The position numbers and the translations under genes were made by a program. Of a DNA stretch of 64,000 bases, positions 1 to 9,129 are shown piece after piece; positions within the stretch are counted from its first letter, which is position 1, and every line of letters starts with the position of its first letter. The stretch comes from Collimonas rhizosphaerae (GTDB lineage Bacteria; Pseudomonadota; Gammaproteobacteria; Burkholderiales; Burkholderiaceae_D). The stretch lies in NCBI RefSeq assembly GCF_038896935.1, contig NZ_JBANDC010000010.1, positions 1 to 64,000 on the forward strand, written 5' to 3'. The notes under the pieces are model-generated. The model did not search any database. It was given only the letters and a program-made list of their open reading frames with translations, and was not told the DNA's origin.

Positions 1-96
1 GTGGAGTACAAGTCGGTGGCCGCCGTGATGGCGTCGGCGCAGCGGCTGGGCGTCACCAAGATCGGCATCGTCGGCAACGAGCAGTTCATGGAGTAA
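1..96 (+). CDS. exbD: ExbD/TolR biopolymer transporter, C-terminal end (partial)
   Basis: Only the last 31 codons are in the window, and the frame is open from base 1 to a TAA at 94-96. The segment (VAAVMASAQRLGVTKIGIV, then NEQFME) matches the end of the ExbD periplasmic domain, where an amphipathic helix is followed by a short strand. ExbD works with ExbB and TonB to couple the proton gradient to outer-membrane receptors. A strong terminator follows directly, so this is the last gene of its operon. The assignment rests on a short piece. Confidence 0.7.
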   Translation: MEYKSVAAVMASAQRLGVTKIGIVGNEQFME

Positions 97-121
97 TCAA
101 TAGCATTTGTTTTTGCACCAG

Positions 122-160
122 AAAATAGGCAGGGTCATACCCCTGCCTATTTTCGTTTTT
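122..160 (+). terminator. Rho-independent terminator after exbD
   Basis: A perfect 13-bp stem (122-134 with 141-153) has a 6-nt loop and is followed by a T-rich tract. It ends the exbD transcript and lies just before the next gene's own start at 179. Confidence 0.85.
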
Positions 161-178
161 TCGATTGAAAGAATAGCT

Positions 179-1447
179 ATGTCCAAATTGCGTTTCGCAC
201 CAATTTTCGTGTTGTTGGCAGCCGTGGGCCTGACCACGGCACTTCCCATGGCCGGCTTTGCTCCGCTGGCGCATGCCGCGGACGCCAGCGCCAAAGCCGA
301 GACGGTGCGCCCGGAAATCGGCACGCCGCTGCAGGCAGCGCAGGCACTTCTTAAAGAAGAAAAATTCAAGGAAGCGCTGGCCAAGATCGCTGAAACCGAT
401 GCTGTCGCCGACAAGACACCGTATGAAATATATGCCATCGACCGCCTGCGCGGGGCTGCTGCCGCGCGCGCCGGCGATACCGACCTGGCAGGCAAATCGT
501 TCGAAGCAGTGATTGCGTCCGGACGCCTGGAGCCGGCGGAAAAAGCCAAGATCGTGCAGGCGTTGGGCAGTTTGTACTACGACGCGGAAAAATATCCCAA
601 AGCCATCGAATGGCTATCGCGCTCGCTGAAGGAAAACGGCAACGATCCGCAAACCCGCACCTTGCTGATCCAGTCCTACTACCTGAGCAACGACATTCCG
701 CGCGCCACCAGCGAGCTGCAGAAAGACATCGCGGCCGATGAAAGCGCAGGCCGTACGCCGACCGAGATCACCTTGAAACTGCTGGTCAGCTGTGCGCTCA
801 AGAGCAACGACAAACAGGCATACCTGAGCTCGCTGGAAAAGCTCAACAGCTACTATCCGAAGAAAGAATACTGGCTCGACTTACTCAGCCGTATCCAGGC
901 CAAGCCGGGCTTCTCTGACCATCTGACGCTGGACTTGTACCGCTTGAAAGCCGCGACAGCGCAGTTGCAGACCAGCGCCGAATTCACCGACGTGGCGCAA
1001 CTGGCGCTGCTGGCGGGATTCCCGGCAGAAGCGAAGAAAACTCTGGACCAGGGTTTTCAGTCGGGTGTTCTGGGCAGCGGTCCTGACGCCGCCAAGCAAA
1101 AGCGCCTGCGCGACCAGGCCAGCAAAGGAATGGCCGACGACCAGAGAACATTAGCGCAAACCGAAGCCTCGGTAAACGCCAGCAAGGAAGGCACCGGCCA
1201 GCTCAACCTCGGGTATGCGCTGGTCACCGCCGGCCAGTTTGACAAAGGCTTGGCGCTGATGGAGAACGGCGTGAAGAAGGGCGGCCTCAAGCGTCCAGAG
1301 GACGCCAAGCTGCACCTGGGCATTGCTTACCAGCTGGCCGGACAGAAAGACAAGGCGATCCAGGCCTTCAAGTCGGTTCAAGGTACAGATGGCGTTGCCG
1401 ATTTGGCGCGCTTGTGGGTGATGCAGGCAAACCATCCGATCAATTAA
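179..1447 (+). CDS. Exported tetratricopeptide-repeat protein
   Basis: The product is 422 residues. It starts with a signal peptide (basic MSKLRF, a hydrophobic stretch, then cleavage near AHA-ADA). The rest is helical and built of TPR-like pairs, for example YYDAEKYPKAIEWLSRSL and LNLGYALVTAGQFDKGLALM. The frame is open upstream to 107, but that part encodes the exbD terminator, so ATG 179 is chosen. TPR proteins are protein-binding scaffolds, so a periplasmic or outer-membrane assembly role next to an ExbD gene is possible but unproven. Confidence 0.8.
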   Translation: MSKLRFAPIFVLLAAVGLTTALPMAGFAPLAHAADASAKAETVRPEIGTPLQAAQALLKEEKFKEALAKIAETDAVADKTPYEIYAIDRLRGAAAARAGDTDLAGKSFEAVIASGRLEPAEKAKIVQALGSLYYDAEKYPKAIEWLSRSLKENGNDPQTRTLLIQSYYLSNDIPRATSELQKDIAADESAGRTPTEITLKLLVSCALKSNDKQAYLSSLEKLNSYYPKKEYWLDLLSRIQAKPGFSDHLTLDLYRLKAATAQLQTSAEFTDVAQLALLAGFPAEAKKTLDQGFQSGVLGSGPDAAKQKRLRDQASKGMADDQRTLAQTEASVNASKEGTGQLNLGYALVTAGQFDKGLALMENGVKKGGLKRPEDAKLHLGIAYQLAGQKDKAIQAFKSVQGTDGVADLARLWVMQANHPIN

Positions 1448-1471
1448 TCTGACGCAATGCGGCGCTGAATA

Positions 1472-1503
1472 GAAAACGTCTCACCTTTCGGTGAGACGTT
1501 TTC
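1472..1503. terminator. Bidirectional terminator
   Basis: A perfect 14-bp stem (1472-1485 with 1490-1503) has a TTTC loop. The stem begins with A-runs and ends with T-runs, so it can act on both strands. It separates the TPR gene from the convergent small lipoprotein gene. Confidence 0.8.
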
Positions 1504-1541
1504 AGTTAACCGCTGTCAATCATGCCGTAAAAAAGGCGTAC

Positions 1542-1760
1542 TTAATTCCTGGGTGCGTGTGTCGTACCTGTACCAAACAGCCCGCTAGCCTGCTCAGGCG
1601 AGAGCGTTTCTACATTCGACTTCTTGTTTTGCCTGGACGGCAGGTTGCTGCCGGTGGTGTAAACGTTTTCCTGGTTGTCGGCGACGTTCTGGTTGCCGGC
1701 GTCGACTGCGCATGCAGACAGGACGGGCAGGATAAATGCACAGGCAAATAGTGTTTTCAT
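1542..1760 (-). CDS. Small predicted lipoprotein
   Basis: The 72-residue product has a short lipoprotein signal peptide ending in the lipobox LSAC (Cys about residue 17) and a polar tail rich in Asn, Gln and Ser. Serine follows at +2 only distantly, so outer-membrane anchoring is likely. No family was recognised. It is transcribed convergently to the TPR gene and shares its terminator. Confidence 0.6.
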   Translation of the reverse strand: MKTLFACAFILPVLSACAVDAGNQNVADNQENVYTTGSNLPSRQNKKSNVETLSPEQASGLFGTGTTHAPRN

Positions 1761-2009
1761 GGCTGGTTTCTTTGTCTCTGGATGTTGGAGTTGGTAGCCC
1801 GCTCGACGTGATGGCTGCGCGCTACATGATGTTACATTTTAGAAATGCACGATAGCATATTTACTTTCGAAAAAGCAACAAGCAACGTGGCAAACAGACA
1901 TCGCATGCAATCGATGATATTGTGTTTCCCTTACGCCGCAGCCACCAGCCGCCGGCGTATTTTTTCAGCTTTGCTCATCTGATTTCACCCAAATCACAAC
2001 GGACAAAAC

Positions 2010-4196
2010 ATGTACCTAAAACACGCATTGGCCCTATCCGCCATCCTCACCAGCGGCGGCGGCATCGCCCAGCAATGCCCGGCGGGCAACCAGGCCCTGG
2101 CTTATCCGGTCAGCAAGAAAATCGACCAGGTAGACGACTATCACGGCGTCAAGGTAGCCGACCCTTACCGCTGGCTGGAAAACGGCAACAGCGACGACAC
2201 CAAGACGTGGATAGAGGCGCAAAACACACTGACGCAAGGCTTCCTTGAAAAAATTCCTGCACGCGCGGCGATCCGCGAACGGCTGACCAAGCTGTGGAAT
2301 TTCGAACGCTTCAGCGTGCCCTTCAAGGAAGGCGGCCGTTATTTTTACAGCCGTAACGACGGCCTGCAAAACCAGGCGGTGCTATACACCGTCAAACAAC
2401 TCGATGAAGAGCCGCGCCTGCTGCTCGATCCCAACAAGCTGGCGGCGGACGGCACGGTGGCGCTGGCCGGCATTGCGGTCAGCCCGAACGGCAAATACCT
2501 GGCCTACGGCACCGCTGCCTCCGGCTCCGACTGGAACGAATGGAAGGTGCGCGACATCGAAAGCGGCAAAGACACCGCCGATCATTTGCAGTGGGTAAAA
2601 TTCTCTGGCGCATCCTGGGCCCACGACAGCTCGGGCTTTTTCTACAGCCGCTACGATGCGCCGAAAGAAGCGACCAAGTTGGCCGACGTGAATTATTTCC
2701 AGAAGCTGTATTTCCATAAAATCGGCACTTCCCAGGACAACGATGTCCTGGTCTACGACCGGCCGGATCAAAAGGAATGGGGTTTCGCCGGCCACGTCAC
2801 CGATGACGGCAAATACCTGGTCGTCAGCATTTCGCAAGGCACGGAACAAAAGAATCGCGTGTACTACAAGGAGCTGGGCAAAAAAGACGCAAAGATGCTA
2901 CCGCTGCTTGACGGTTTCGATGCTTCTTACGATTTCATCGACAACGATGGCCCGGTGTTCCTGTTCAACTCCAACAAGGACGCGCCAAAGGGCCGCATTA
3001 TCGCGATCGACACGCGCCACCCCGAGGTTGAAAAATGGCAGGTGATCGTGCCGGAGGCCGAGCAAACCTTGCAAGGCGCGAACGTGGTCGGCCAGCGCCT
3101 GGTGCTGGACTACCTGAAAGATGCGCGCAGCCAGGTCAAGGTATTCACGCTGGACGGCAAGCTGGTGCGGGAAGTGGCTTTGCCGGGAATAGGTTCTGCC
3201 AGCGGTTTCGGCGGCAAGCGCCATGACAAGGAAACCTTCTATTCGTTTACCGGCTTTACCACGCCAGCGTCCATTTACCGGTATGACCTGGCGAGCGGGA
3301 AGAGCAGCCTGTACCGGCAGCCGAAGGTCGATTTCGATCCGAGCGCGTTCGAGACGCGCCAGGTTTTCTACAGCAGCAAGGATGGCACCCGGGTACCGAT
3401 GTTCATCGTATCGAAAAAGGGCCTGAAGCTCGATGGCAGCAACCCGACTTATCTGTACGGTTATGGCGGCTTCAACATTTCACTGACGCCGGCGTTCTCG
3501 GTGCCCAACCTGGCCTGGATGGAAATGGGCGGCGTGTACGCCGTGCCGAACCTGCGCGGCGGCGGCGAGTACGGCAAGGCATGGCATGAAGCCGGCACCA
3601 AGCTGCAGAAGCAAAACGTGTTCGACGATTTCATCGGCGCGGCGCAGTGGCTGATCGCCAATAAATATACCTCGCCGCAGAAACTGGCGATCGGCGGCGG
3701 CAGCAACGGCGGGCTGCTGGTCGGCGCCACCATGGTGCAACGGCCGGAGCTGTTTGCCGCGGCGATCCCGGCCGTCGGCGTGATGGACATGCTGCGCTTC
3801 CATAAATTCACCATCGGCTGGGGCTGGACTTCGGATTACGGCTCTTCCGACAACGCCGATGAATTCAAAGCCTTGTATGCCTATTCGCCGCTGCACAACC
3901 TGAAGCCAGGCACCTGCTATCCGGCCACGCTGGTGACCACCGCCGACCATGACGACCGCGTGGTGCCGGCGCACAGCTTCAAGTTTGCGGCCACCGAACA
4001 GGCTGACCAGGCAGGCGCGGCGCCGGTGCTGATACGCATCGACACCAAGGCCGGGCATGGCGCCGGCAAGCCGACTTCGAAGCAGATTGAAGAGGTGGCC
4101 GATCGCTGGGGCTTTTTGACCAAGGTACTGGACATGCGCCCGGCGCCGGACGTTGGTGCGGTGGCGGGCAATCCACCAGAGCCGTCGGCCGACTGA
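2010..4196 (+). CDS. Prolyl oligopeptidase family serine peptidase (S9A)
   Basis: The product is 728 residues, the usual length for secreted prolyl endopeptidases, with an N-terminal signal-like segment. The N-terminal part (YHGVKVADPYRWLE onward) is the beta-propeller that gates the active site. The C-terminal alpha/beta-hydrolase has the nucleophile Ser565 in GGGSNGG, the acid in DHDDRVVP (646-652) and His683 in KAGHGAGK. The enzyme cleaves short peptides after proline. It appears monocistronic and converges on the Crp/Fnr gene. Confidence 0.92.
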   Translation: MYLKHALALSAILTSGGGIAQQCPAGNQALAYPVSKKIDQVDDYHGVKVADPYRWLENGNSDDTKTWIEAQNTLTQGFLEKIPARAAIRERLTKLWNFERFSVPFKEGGRYFYSRNDGLQNQAVLYTVKQLDEEPRLLLDPNKLAADGTVALAGIAVSPNGKYLAYGTAASGSDWNEWKVRDIESGKDTADHLQWVKFSGASWAHDSSGFFYSRYDAPKEATKLADVNYFQKLYFHKIGTSQDNDVLVYDRPDQKEWGFAGHVTDDGKYLVVSISQGTEQKNRVYYKELGKKDAKMLPLLDGFDASYDFIDNDGPVFLFNSNKDAPKGRIIAIDTRHPEVEKWQVIVPEAEQTLQGANVVGQRLVLDYLKDARSQVKVFTLDGKLVREVALPGIGSASGFGGKRHDKETFYSFTGFTTPASIYRYDLASGKSSLYRQPKVDFDPSAFETRQVFYSSKDGTRVPMFIVSKKGLKLDGSNPTYLYGYGGFNISLTPAFSVPNLAWMEMGGVYAVPNLRGGGEYGKAWHEAGTKLQKQNVFDDFIGAAQWLIANKYTSPQKLAIGGGSNGGLLVGATMVQRPELFAAAIPAVGVMDMLRFHKFTIGWGWTSDYGSSDNADEFKALYAYSPLHNLKPGTCYPATLVTTADHDDRVVPAHSFKFAATEQADQAGAAPVLIRIDTKAGHGAGKPTSKQIEEVADRWGFLTKVLDMRPAPDVGAVAGNPPEPSAD

Positions 4197-4262
4197 CTGC
4201 ATCCCGACAGCAGCGGCTGGCCGTCCACCGCAGCCGCTGCGGACTGAATGCAGGGCGATATC

Positions 4263-5123
4263 CTATGAGGCTTTTTTCTCGCTGAGCGTATCGCGATGAT
4301 CGTGCTTCAGGTCCGCGTAGCATTCGCAAGCCCTTGCTTCCAGGCCATCCCGGTCCAGCACTGTCAGGTGCCCGCGCGCATATTGGATCAGGCCTTCTTC
4401 CTGCAGCTTGCCGGCTGCCTCGGCGATCGATTCGCGCCGCACGCCCAGCATCGCGGCAATCGCGCTTTGCGTGACGCTGATTTCGTTGCCAGGCAAGCGG
4501 TCTAGCGTCAGCAGCAGGCAACGGCACAATTGCTGCGGCACGCTGTGATGGCGGTTGCACACGGCGGTTTGCGACATTTGCGCAAGCAGCGTCTGCGTAT
4601 AGTGCAGCAACAGTTGCTGCAAGGCGCCGCCGCGGGCGAACTCTTCCGCCAGGATGCTGGCCTTCAGGCGAAAGCCATAACCCGCGCTTTTCACGGTGGC
4701 CCGGTTCAGGCTCTTGCCGCCGCCCATGAACAGGGTGACTCCCAGCACTCCCTCATTGCCGATCACCGCAGTCTCGGCCGAGCTGCCGTCTTTCATGTCG
4801 TGGACCAGAGAAACGATGCTGCTGGTGAGAAAATAAATATGCCGTATCTGGCTATCCGCTTCGCATACCGTCATGCCGAACGGCATCGCGACAAATTCCA
4901 GGTGCGGCAGCAGGCGCCGGAAATCTTCTGGCGGCAGGGCGTCGAGTATGTGGTTCTGCAAAGGATTGTGGCCGTACAGGCCGGCAATGCGGAGCGAGGT
5001 GAGGTGTTGCGTGCCGGGCTGGATCAGCTCGGCCATGTTTTCTCTCCGAAGGACCGACAGTACCGCGGCGCTATTTTTCGCACTCGTTTTCAGAGTGCCG
5101 CAATTGTTCAATACGTAAGCCAT
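4263..5123 (-). CDS. Crp/Fnr-family transcriptional regulator
   Basis: The product has an N-terminal cyclic-nucleotide-binding-like beta-roll (about residues 40-160) and a C-terminal winged HTH (VTQSAIAAMLGVRRESIAEA). It lacks the N-terminal Cys cluster of Fnr, so it is not an obvious iron-sulfur sensor. The frame is open to 5234, but ATG 5123 is preceded by AAAGGAG at good spacing; the ATG two codons earlier abuts that site. The ligand is unknown, and effector-independent members of this subgroup are common in Burkholderiales. Confidence 0.85.
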   Translation of the reverse strand: MAYVLNNCGTLKTSAKNSAAVLSVLRRENMAELIQPGTQHLTSLRIAGLYGHNPLQNHILDALPPEDFRRLLPHLEFVAMPFGMTVCEADSQIRHIYFLTSSIVSLVHDMKDGSSAETAVIGNEGVLGVTLFMGGGKSLNRATVKSAGYGFRLKASILAEEFARGGALQQLLLHYTQTLLAQMSQTAVCNRHHSVPQQLCRCLLLTLDRLPGNEISVTQSAIAAMLGVRRESIAEAAGKLQEEGLIQYARGHLTVLDRDGLEARACECYADLKHDHRDTLSEKKAS

Positions 5124-5307
5124 CGCCATCTCCTTTGAGGATGTGGTTTGTACTGCTGTGTATTGATGATTGCATTGGAGCGGAGTTTGCGAAATCAGCG
5201 CTTGTCTTCTTCTGCTGTAGGAATGCGCTGACACAGGAATCGACGCTGGAGAGGCGTCCTGTCACAAAAAAATGCGGTTGACGCCCTGTGGCGCCAACCG
5301 CGGTCTG

Positions 5308-5526
5308 CTAGCTGCCGCTGGAAGAACTGGCGCCCGATGCAGCCGGTGCGGCCGGTGCAGCGTCGGGGGCCGACGGGGCGGGGGCTGCCGGAGCGGCTGG
5401 CGGCATTGCCTGCTGCGTCGCCGGTGGAGTGGCTGTTGCAGGAGCATTAGGGTCATCCGTTTTTTTACATCCGCTGACCGCGATCATGGCAATTGCTGTA
5501 ACGATAAGTGTGTGCTTAAGTAACAT
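5308..5526 (-). CDS. Small Ala/Pro-rich lipoprotein
   Basis: The 72-residue product starts at ATG 5526, preceded by GGAG. It has a signal peptide ending in the lipobox VSGC and then a low-complexity Ala/Pro/Ser tail (APAAPAPSAPDAAPAAPAAS). Such tails are usually disordered and may span the peptidoglycan. The family is not recognised. The gene stands alone between the Crp/Fnr gene and the divergent Ala/Lys-rich gene. Confidence 0.6.
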   Translation of the reverse strand: MLLKHTLIVTAIAMIAVSGCKKTDDPNAPATATPPATQQAMPPAAPAAPAPSAPDAAPAAPAASGASSSSGS

Positions 5527-5811
5527 ATTCTCTCCATCGGACGGGAGCAGCATGTCAAAACCGCCACCGTCAAAAAATGAAAAATGAACTGCTGACGTTT
5601 ATATCTTTGTGCAAAATTCCGCGAATGTAAAGTTTGAATCGGTGTTTCAGTAAGGGCCGGTATCCGCCAGACAACAGTCAATCGACCGAAAAGCCGCATG
5701 CAGCAAGGGATGCCGGCTATTTTCAGGGGTGACGCGCTAAGTTGCCTAGCGCACAAAACTGATCCGGATTTGCAATTAACCTTGATTCACCATCTTTATA
5801 AAGGACTCGAC

Positions 5812-6135
5812 ATGAAAAACATTCATATCCTCGTGCTGCCTATTGCGGCGCTGCTGTGCGTCAACCTGGCCCAGGCACAAACCACGGCGCCCGCCGAAGG
5901 TGCCGCACCCGCAGCGACCACCAGCGTCGATACCCGCGCCGCCTTGACCGACCCGCTGGTGCAAAAACGGCAAGCCGATAGTGAAGCGAAGGCAGAATAC
6001 AAGGCCAAGAAAAAAACCGCAAAGGCAAACATGAAAGTAGAAAAAGCGGAGGCGAAATCGGATCTGAAAGAAGAGAAACAGGAATCGACCAAGGCTCGCG
6101 ACAAAGCCATGGCAGCCGATCCCATGCCTAAATAG
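5812..6135 (+). CDS. Secreted Ala/Lys/Glu-rich helical protein
   Basis: The product is 107 residues with a signal peptide (cleavage near AQA-QTT) and a highly charged segment of alternating Lys, Glu and Ala (EAKAEYKAKKKTAKANMKVE) predicted to form a long helix. ATG 5812 follows AAAGGA and replaces a longer reading frame with no signal peptide. Its composition recalls the two paralogous proteins at 36,957 and 42,741, but the sequence is not closely related. Function unknown. Confidence 0.65.
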   Translation: MKNIHILVLPIAALLCVNLAQAQTTAPAEGAAPAATTSVDTRAALTDPLVQKRQADSEAKAEYKAKKKTAKANMKVEKAEAKSDLKEEKQESTKARDKAMAADPMPK

Positions 6136-6180
6136 ACAGCGCTCTCCGCCATCGCGCCGCGGCCGATGGCGCTGCAGGCG

Positions 6181-6879
6181 TCATGTTGCGGCGAGCGCCC
6201 AGTCCGCGGCCTTGCGCGCATGGATGCTGGTGGTGTCGAACAAGGGTACTGCCGAATCCTGGGCGCCGACCAGCAGCGAGATCTCGGTGCAACCCAGGAT
6301 GACCGCCTGCGCTCCTTGCGCGACCAGGCTCGCAATCACCCTGCGGTATTCCGCGCGCGACGCTTCCTTCACCTGGCCCACGCAAAGCTCGTCGTAGATG
6401 ATGCGATGGACCGTATCGCGGTCTTCCTGCCCGGGCGTCAATATCTGCAAGCCGTGGCGTTCACGCAGGCGGTCTTTGTAGAACGCCTGCTCCATGGTGA
6501 AACGGGTGCCGATCAAACCTATCGTTGACAAGCCTGCCTGCTTGATTTCGTCGGCAGTGGGATCGGCGATATGGAACAAGGGGATGCCGGCCGCGGCTTC
6601 GATAGCGGCCGCGACCTTGTGCATGGTGTTAGTGCACAGGACCAGGAAATCGGCGCCGGCCCGTTCCAGCGCCTGCGCCGCTTCAGCCATCCTGGCGCCG
6701 GCGGCGTCCCAGTCGCCGGCATGCTGCAGGCGTTCTATCTCGTGGAAATCGACGCTGTAGAGAATGATTTTTGCCGAGTGCAGCCCGCCCAGCTGCTGCT
6801 TGACGGTTTCATTGATTTGACGGTAATAGGGCACGGTCGATTCCCAGCTCATGCCGCCGATAAGGCCGATGGTCTTCAA
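6181..6879 (-). CDS. Aspartate/glutamate-type amino-acid racemase
   Basis: The 232-residue product has the two catalytic cysteines of the PLP-independent racemase family: Cys82 in CTNT and Cys197 in GCTE, with the N-terminal signature GLIGGMSWEST. Members such as RacX/YgeA interconvert L- and D-amino acids. The start codon is TTG at 6879, with AGGAG six bases upstream. The true substrate cannot be read from sequence. The gene is divergent from azlC, an amino-acid exporter, so a shared role in amino-acid handling is plausible. Confidence 0.88.
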   Translation of the reverse strand: MKTIGLIGGMSWESTVPYYRQINETVKQQLGGLHSAKIILYSVDFHEIERLQHAGDWDAAGARMAEAAQALERAGADFLVLCTNTMHKVAAAIEAAAGIPLFHIADPTADEIKQAGLSTIGLIGTRFTMEQAFYKDRLRERHGLQILTPGQEDRDTVHRIIYDELCVGQVKEASRAEYRRVIASLVAQGAQAVILGCTEISLLVGAQDSAVPLFDTTSIHARKAADWALAAT

Positions 6880-6993
6880 AGAACACTCCTACGGTAGAGA
6901 TTGATGCGCGCATGCGCAGGGCGCCAATATGACGGTCCACTAGCGCAAAGCGGCGCTTGACATTACTATTCCGGCATCGCAAAGGAATAGATT

Positions 6994-7719
6994 ATGCCGC
7001 ATCCCACCTCCCTGTCCAGTTTTGCCGCCGGCGCCCGCGACACCATACCGATGATGGTTGGCGCGGCGCCGTTCGGCGTGATTTTCGGCGCGCTGGTCGC
7101 CGCCGGGCCGCTGGCGCCCTGGCAAGGCCAGCTGATGTCGCTCGGCGTGTTCGCCGGCTCCAGCCAGTTCATCGCGGTCGGCCTGGCGGCAGGGCAGGTC
7201 GGCCTGCTGGTGATCTGGATGGCCACCTTCATCGTCAACCTGCGCCACATGCTGTACGCGGCGACCTTGCTGCCGCACGTCAGCCACTTGCCGGCGCGCT
7301 GGCGTTTCCTGCTGGGCTTCCTGCTGACCGATGAAACCTTCGCCGTGATGAATGCCTACTACCTGAAGCACGCCCATACGCCCCGCGGGCACTGGTATTT
7401 CCTGGGATCGGGCTTGTCGATGTACGGCAACTGGCAGTTGTGGACACTGCTCGGTTTGCTGTTCGGCACGGCATTCCCGCAATTGCAGACCCTGGGGCTG
7501 GATTTTGCGATGGTGGCGACTTTCATCGCGATCGTGGTGCCGCAGCTGTTTCGCTTGCCGCAGCTGGCTGCCGCGCTGGCCGCAGGCGCATTCGCCTGGT
7601 TCCTGCGTGACCTGCCTTACAAGCTGGGATTGCTGGCGGCGATCCTGGCCGGCGTCGGCGTCGGCCTGGCGCTGTCGCACTGGCAGGCGCTGCGCCGCGC
7701 GGCAAGGAGCAAGGCATGA
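6994..7719 (+). CDS. azlC: AzlC-family branched-chain amino-acid exporter, large subunit
   Basis: The 241-residue integral membrane protein has several hydrophobic helices and the AzlC start (RDTIPMMVGAAPFGVIFGAL) with a conserved GxSQF segment (FAGSSQF). AzlC with AzlD forms a two-part exporter of branched-chain amino acids and analogues. AAAGGAA lies upstream of the ATG. Its stop overlaps the start of azlD in an ATGA, indicating translational coupling. Confidence 0.9.
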   Translation: MPHPTSLSSFAAGARDTIPMMVGAAPFGVIFGALVAAGPLAPWQGQLMSLGVFAGSSQFIAVGLAAGQVGLLVIWMATFIVNLRHMLYAATLLPHVSHLPARWRFLLGFLLTDETFAVMNAYYLKHAHTPRGHWYFLGSGLSMYGNWQLWTLLGLLFGTAFPQLQTLGLDFAMVATFIAIVVPQLFRLPQLAAALAAGAFAWFLRDLPYKLGLLAAILAGVGVGLALSHWQALRRAARSKA

Positions 7720-8045
7720 TGTACTACACTTGGATGATCATCGGCATGGCGCTGATCACGGTATTCATCAAGGCGGCGATCTTCATGCTGGGCGAGCGCG
7801 CCGCCTTTCCGATCTGGCTCAAGGAAGCGCTGGCCTTTGTGCCGGTCACCGTGCTGACGGCGATCATCGTGCCGATGGTGCTGGCGCCGCACGGCCAGGG
7901 TCTTGAATTGAGCTGGCGCAATCCGCAGCTGATCGCCGCCATTGCAGCGGTCCTGGTGTGCGCCGGCACACGGCGCCAGCTGCTGACCATCATGGTTGGA
8001 CTGCTGGTGTTTTTTGCCTGGCAGTTCGGGGTGCTGGGACGCTAG
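7716..8045 (+). CDS. azlD: AzlD-family branched-chain amino-acid exporter, small subunit
   Basis: The 109-residue product has about four hydrophobic helices, the normal size for AzlD. It starts four bases before the azlC stop. Its last 56 bases overlap the 3' end of the convergent LysR gene. Confidence 0.88.
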   Translation: MMYYTWMIIGMALITVFIKAAIFMLGERAAFPIWLKEALAFVPVTVLTAIIVPMVLAPHGQGLELSWRNPQLIAAIAAVLVCAGTRRQLLTIMVGLLVFFAWQFGVLGR

Positions 8046-8985
8046 GGTATTTTTCACTCGGTTTTTTTTTCGGCCGTTGCATCTGACCGACCATCGGCGG
8101 GATCTCCGCCACCAGGGCGTCGATCGCCACGCGGGTCTTGGTCGGCAGATAGCGCGACTGCGGCCATACCACATAGATCTCGGTAGGCAGCACGCTTTCG
8201 CTGTCGATCACCAGCTCCAGTTCGCCGGCGGCGGCATGTTTCGACATCAGCCAGCAAGGCAGCCAGGCCAGTCCGGCGCCGGCCACCGCGGCATCGGTGA
8301 TGGCTTGCAGGTCGTCGAACACCAGGCGGATGTTCACTTGCGGCTTGTGCACCTGGCCGGCGCTGTCGCGCACGCGCCAGGGCTCCAGGCGGCCGGCGCG
8401 GCCGTAGGCAATTCCGACATGCCGGCTCATCTCCGCCACGCTGCCCGGCTTGCCGTGAGCAGCCAGGTATGACGGCGCGGCGCAGATCGACATGTCTTGC
8501 GTAGCCAGCTGGCGCGCTACCAGGGTGGCGCTGTCGGGCAGGCTGCCGATGCGGATCGCCAGGTCGTATTTTTCTTCCACCAGGTCTTCCACCCGGTCGC
8601 TGAACGAGATTTCGATCGCCAGCCGCGGATGGCGCCGCGCCAGGGCCAGCAGCACCGGGGCCACGCAGTGGCGGCCGAACAGCACCGGCACGCTGACGCG
8701 CAAGCGCCCGATGGCTTCGCTCTTGCCGCTGTCCAGCGCCGATGCGCCGGCGTCCAGTTCCGCCAGCGCGCGCACGCAGCGTTCGTAATAAGCCTGGCCG
8801 TCTTCGGTCAGGCTCTGGCTGCGCGTGGTCCGTTGAAACAGGCGCACTCCCAGGCGCTGCTCTAGCCGCGCAATGCTCTTGCCTACCGCCGAGCGGGTCA
8901 GGCGCATGCGTTCCGCCGCCAGCGCAAAACTGCCGGCTTCCACCGCCTCGACGAAAGCACTGATGCCATGCAAACGGTCGCTCAT
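7990..8985 (-). CDS. LysR-family transcriptional regulator
   Basis: The 331-residue product has an N-terminal HTH (FALAAERMRLTRSAVGKSIARLEQRLGVRLF) and a LysR substrate-binding domain. The family norm is about 300; the extra Pro/Lys/Arg-rich tail of about 30 residues reads into azlD on the other strand, so it may be unconstrained. It is divergent from the oxidoreductase at 9,130, a usual arrangement for a LysR regulator and its target. Confidence 0.9.
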   Translation of the reverse strand: MSDRLHGISAFVEAVEAGSFALAAERMRLTRSAVGKSIARLEQRLGVRLFQRTTRSQSLTEDGQAYYERCVRALAELDAGASALDSGKSEAIGRLRVSVPVLFGRHCVAPVLLALARRHPRLAIEISFSDRVEDLVEEKYDLAIRIGSLPDSATLVARQLATQDMSICAAPSYLAAHGKPGSVAEMSRHVGIAYGRAGRLEPWRVRDSAGQVHKPQVNIRLVFDDLQAITDAAVAGAGLAWLPCWLMSKHAAAGELELVIDSESVLPTEIYVVWPQSRYLPTKTRVAIDALVAEIPPMVGQMQRPKKKPSEKYPSVPAPRTARQKTPAVQP

Positions 8986-9129
8986 TTTATTGTATCCATA
9001 TACGCTACATACATAGTAAAAAATGCCGCCACTGAGGAAAAATAAGAACCTATATCATAACAGCCAATCCCGCCGCTGACATTGCGGCGGCCAGGCACAG
9101 ATGATGTGTGAAACGAACAGGAGATTTCC

